Assembly: GCA_017643965.1 (NCBI GenBank)
Contig: JAEPMM010000022.1
Span: 1 to 16,854, forward strand
Direction: 5' to 3'
Length of the DNA: 16,854 nucleotides
From: Marinobacter sp.
GTDB lineage: Bacteria > Pseudomonadota > Gammaproteobacteria > Pseudomonadales > Oleiphilaceae
Position numbers and translations under genes: made by a program. This document shows positions 14,467-16,854 of this stretch, one piece after another. How positions within the stretch are numbered: the stretch's first letter is position 1; each line of letters begins with the position of its first letter. The notes beneath the pieces are model-generated. The model searched no databases, was not told the DNA's origin, and was given only the letters and a program-made list of their open reading frames with translations.

Positions 14467-14500
14467 TTCAGCGATCGCCGGCGGTGACCGCCTGGCTGAA
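14467..14500 (+). terminator. Hairpin between the dehydrogenase gene and trxC
   Basis: GGCGG-TGA-CCGCC (14480-14492) sits inside TTCAGC/GCTGAA arms (14467-14472, 14495-14500) with unequal internal loops. It lies between convergent genes, 40 bp after the dehydrogenase stop. Neither strand has a clear T-run, so it is a weak or bidirectional terminator candidate. Confidence 0.4.
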
Positions 14501-14570
14501 TCGCGACACCTTTGATCCAGGGCAGCATAACTGCGTCAGCAATGGCATTTTATGAATCGAACCCTGCCCA

Positions 14571-15017
14571 TCAAGCCTGGCGGATACCGTTCGTCTGCAG
14601 CCACTGGCTGATCTGCGCCTGGTTCATGGCACCACTCTGGCGGGCTACCTCGCGGCCATTCCGAAACAGGATCAGCGTGGGGATACTGCGAATACCGAAC
14701 TGACCGGCCGGCCCGCGGGCCTGTTCAGTGTTCAGCTTGGCAAAACGCACCTTACCCCGCCAGGCTTTCGCCGCCTGCTCGAATTGCGGCGCCATCACCT
14801 TGCAGGGGCCACACCAGCTGGCCCAGAAATCCACCAGCACCGGCACATCACTGCGCGCTGTATGGGCGGCAAAGCTCTGCTCGCCCATCTCCAGAACCTG
14901 ATCCGGCCACAACGGCTGTTTGCAAGCGCCGCAATTGCCGCCGGATGACAGCTTGTCCGCGGGTACGCGATTCACTTTGTGGCAATGGGGGCACACCAGG
15001 TGTCGGATGTCAGTCAT
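14571..15017 (-). CDS. trxC: Thioredoxin 2
   Basis: A 148-residue thioredoxin with an N-terminal zinc finger, the mark of TrxC. The finger has C9-P-H-C12 and C29-G-A-C32. The thioredoxin fold carries the redox site W68-C69-G-P-C72 and the cis-proline P113 in RSIPTL. It reduces disulfides in cytoplasmic proteins using thioredoxin reductase, and in E. coli it is under OxyR control. No OxyR site is clear here. The Shine-Dalgarno before the ATG at 15017 is weak. It is divergent from the four-TM gene over 238 bp and convergent with the zinc dehydrogenase, another oxidative or aldehyde stress function. Confidence 0.95.
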   Translation of the reverse strand: MTDIRHLVCPHCHKVNRVPADKLSSGGNCGACKQPLWPDQVLEMGEQSFAAHTARSDVPVLVDFWASWCGPCKVMAPQFEQAAKAWRGKVRFAKLNTEQARGPAGQFGIRSIPTLILFRNGREVARQSGAMNQAQISQWLQTNGIRQA

Positions 15018-15255
15018 GAGGAATCGGTCTCTGAGTCGCTGTTTGAAAGAATAATCAGGGCACCTGGCGAGAAATCAAGCGCATCGCTCCCCTGCCAGCT
15101 CTGGCAGCCGGCTTCTCAAACCGCACGTGACGGAACCAACGGCAAGCTTTCCTGACTCTTTCCGATAAGCCCGCATTGGAGGTCACGCACAGAATCCGTT
15201 AGCCTACTACCCTGATTTCCAAGGATATGATCAGGCCTACCCGAAAAGGATATTC
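15018..15255. promoter_or_regulatory. Divergent intergenic region between trxC and the four-TM gene
   Basis: 238 bp that must hold both promoters. Two dyads are visible: TGCCAG-CT-CTGGCA at 15093-15106, a compact operator-like palindrome 76 bp before the trxC start, and CCTGAT (15211-15216) / ATCAGG (15230-15235) with a 13-nt spacer just before the four-TM gene. I cannot assign a regulator. The four-TM gene has a good AAAAGGA Shine-Dalgarno at 15244-15250. Confidence 0.4.
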
Positions 15256-16467
15256 ATGAAGAAGAACTGGCTCCCCATTCTGGCGTGCGTCCTCGCCTTT
15301 GCTGCCGGATACGATGCTCTGAACCGCGCTGGGGAAATTCTTACTCTCCAGGACATTCCAGATCGTTTTTCCTCCCAAACGGCGGTGCTGAGCTCCATCT
15401 CAACGAATTACGAATGCACAGGGGCAGGACGATCCCGCATCTGTCGGCACCAGGCCTACCTGGTTAGCGAGAGCGGGGACAGCTACGCGGTTTTTATGCG
15501 GCCTTTTTTCGATAAAGGGCTGGATAGACTGTACGGCGTACCTGAAGACTCAGAAGTGGTGCTAAGCATCAAAGGGAACTACGTGTATGCTCTGGAAATC
15601 GTAAGCGCAGACAGCAAGCCAGGTGACCTGAGGCAGCTACCGCTGCCGGAACTCAATCGGTGGCGGTCGGACAGCCTGTACAGCGCAGCAGGCTTTCTCC
15701 TTCTTGATGGTCTGATTATTGTCCTGCTGTGGCGCAGGATAAGAGCGATGTCGCCCGAAGAGACCAAAGCGTTCGTGAAGTTCACCTTGATAGCCTTTGC
15801 CCTGTTCATGGCCTACATCTTCTTCCCAATGCGCGACCTCCCTCCTCCCGAAGAACTGCAGAGCCGGGAGATCACCTTCAGTCACGTATCCCGAGAGACC
15901 GACTGCCCACCAATATGGCCAACGCACCCCAGACTCACCTGCGACTACACGCCCTACCTTGTCTCATCGACCGGAGAACGCTGGGCATTCGGCCCCGGTT
16001 ACAAACTCGGAGGACTGTTTGTAATCATCCCGTCGCCAGGCACAACCCTCTATCTGGGAACCTACCTCAACGGCGTCTATCGCATACAAAGAACCCCAGC
16101 CTGGGCAATCAAGCCGGAGAAAACCACCCCGGACTGCAGCACCAAGCTGGTACCGGTGGAGGATGAGGGCGTGGTGCATTGGGTCTGCAAAGGCGAAAGG
16201 TATCACCGCCCTGCAGACCACGAACAGAAAACCAGCCCCTCCCATCAGATATTTGATCGAAGTCTGAGTCGGGGATACGAAATGTTAAAAGACAGACGTA
16301 CAACCCTCATGTCATATGACGCCGTCAATCAATTTCATCAAACACTCAGTCAGTCCAGGAATTACCTCGCGGGCACGATATTGATGTATTTGTTGTTCAG
16401 CATCATGCTGTTGGTCGCGATACAAACTTTCAGGCCCCGGAAACGGCGCGTTTCCCAAGGGCGATAG
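15256..16467 (+). CDS. Unrecognised four-TM protein with internally duplicated extracytoplasmic domain
   Basis: A 403-residue protein I do not recognise. Predicted TM helices are about 5-22, 141-159, 174-191 and 371-391, giving TM1 - domain A - TM2 - short cytoplasmic turn - TM3 - domain B - TM4. Domains A (about 40-118) and B (about 203-280) look like copies of each other. Each starts with a Cys pair (C54/C63; C217/C229), then AYLVSESGDSYAVF in A against PYLVSSTGERWAFG in B, and ends in similar beta strands (NYVYALE / NGVYRIQ). Domain B adds a tail with another Cys pair (C294/C311). The pairs suggest periplasmic disulfides. The C-terminus is basic, consistent with the cytoplasm. AAAAGGA lies 5 bases before the ATG. 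Base composition looks lower in G+C than the neighbours by eye. The MBL gene follows after 28 bp and may be co-transcribed. Confidence 0.8.
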   Translation: MKKNWLPILACVLAFAAGYDALNRAGEILTLQDIPDRFSSQTAVLSSISTNYECTGAGRSRICRHQAYLVSESGDSYAVFMRPFFDKGLDRLYGVPEDSEVVLSIKGNYVYALEIVSADSKPGDLRQLPLPELNRWRSDSLYSAAGFLLLDGLIIVLLWRRIRAMSPEETKAFVKFTLIAFALFMAYIFFPMRDLPPPEELQSREITFSHVSRETDCPPIWPTHPRLTCDYTPYLVSSTGERWAFGPGYKLGGLFVIIPSPGTTLYLGTYLNGVYRIQRTPAWAIKPEKTTPDCSTKLVPVEDEGVVHWVCKGERYHRPADHEQKTSPSHQIFDRSLSRGYEMLKDRRTTLMSYDAVNQFHQTLSQSRNYLAGTILMYLLFSIMLLVAIQTFRPRKRRVSQGR

Positions 16468-16495
16468 CAGCTGCGAGCGCCACTGAGCCCAACCC

Positions 16496-16854
16496 ATGAC
16501 CATCGACCGTGAACGCCTGGCGGCCCTTGCGGCCGAGCCCCACTTCTACCGGGGCAAATACCGAAACCTGGAACGCACAGAGCAGCATGGCCTGGGGGAC
16601 TTCCTGCGCTGGCAACTGGCGCCCGGCCGCCGTTTTCCACCGGGTAAACGCTACACACTGCTGCGCCCCGATGGCCACTTGCTGATGAATCCGCCGGCAG
16701 CGCCGCAACTGACGTGGCTGGGGCATGCCTCGTTTCTGTTCCAGCACAATGGCCTGAACGTACTGACCGACCCGGTGTTGTCGGACCGTGCCAGCCCCTT
16801 CCGGTTGCTCGGGCCCAAGCGTTTCACACCCCCCGCCCTGACGGTGGCGGACAT
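16496..16854 (+). CDS. MBL-fold metallohydrolase, NAPE-PLD/RomA-like (3' partial)
   Basis: The frame runs open from ATG 16496 to the window end (119 whole codons), so the gene continues to the right. The N-terminus (HFYRGKYRNLE) and the first beta-sandwich block, TWLGHASFLFQ at 73-83 and NVLTDPVLSDRASPF at 88-102 followed by GPKRF, match the metallo-beta-lactamase-fold family that includes NAPE-hydrolysing phospholipase D and RomA-like proteins. The zinc motif HxHxDH should lie just beyond the cut. It probably hydrolyses a lipid or other phosphoester; the substrate is unknown. The Shine-Dalgarno is weak. The start is 28 bp after the four-TM gene, on the same strand. Confidence 0.85.
   Translation, partial: MTIDRERLAALAAEPHFYRGKYRNLERTEQHGLGDFLRWQLAPGRRFPPGKRYTLLRPDGHLLMNPPAAPQLTWLGHASFLFQHNGLNVLTDPVLSDRASPFRLLGPKRFTPPALTVAD

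Noticed and set aside
15211..15235. CCTGAT/ATCAGG dyad as a named regulator site
   Set aside because: The arms are short and match no consensus I can state; kept only as a note in the intergenic entry.

Overview
The window looks like chromosomal DNA from a marine gammaproteobacterium. The protein set (DUF3010, SEC-C/SWIM protein, NADAR, CsbD, DUF938, DUF4399, TrxC, a 7TM-DISM/EAL signalling protein) and the codon use most resemble Marinobacter or a close relative; this is recognition by eye, not a search result. No tRNA, rRNA, insertion sequence, integrase, CRISPR array or phage gene was seen. Genes are densely packed and the strand flips often, giving several tail-to-tail pairs only 6-23 bp apart or overlapping.

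Layout, left to right: (1) the 3' part of a membrane c-di-GMP phosphodiesterase gene; (2) a leftward group of NADAR, SEC-C protein and DUF3010; (3) a rightward 3D-domain lipoprotein; (4) a leftward pair of a VWA protein followed by a membrane-anchored J-domain protein; (5) a rightward copper nitrite reductase gene (nirK) with an anaerobic FNR/ANR-type promoter, a structured 5' leader and a clear terminator; (6) a GST; (7) a yeast-type cytosine/nucleoside deaminase facing away from a CoA-pyrophosphatase-like NUDIX gene; (8) a DUF4399 periplasmic protein and a 53-residue conserved-looking protein; (9) a CsbD stress protein; (10) a leftward pair of a periplasmic coiled-coil protein and a Tat-exported class A beta-lactamase; (11) a DUF938 methyltransferase; (12) an alpha/beta hydrolase; (13) a zinc alcohol/formaldehyde-type dehydrogenase preceded by a possible 13-codon leader ORF; (14) thioredoxin 2 (trxC); (15) an unrecognised four-TM protein with an internal duplication; (16) the start of an MBL-fold hydrolase, cut by the window end.

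Most of the genes are housekeeping, stress or detoxification functions (GST, CsbD, TrxC, zinc dehydrogenase, NUDIX, NADAR) and do not form one pathway. The most informative locus is nirK. It encodes a three-domain enzyme, an extra N-terminal cupredoxin fused to a two-domain nitrite reductase with all copper ligands visible. Its FNR box and -10 hexamer fit a class II anaerobic promoter exactly. No nirV, nor or nos gene lies in the window, so nirK stands alone here. I did not find a clearly new multi-gene system. The best candidates for undescribed biology are the 5' leader of nirK, the leader ORF before the dehydrogenase, the VWA/J-domain pair, the beta-lactamase/coiled-coil pair and the duplicated four-TM protein.
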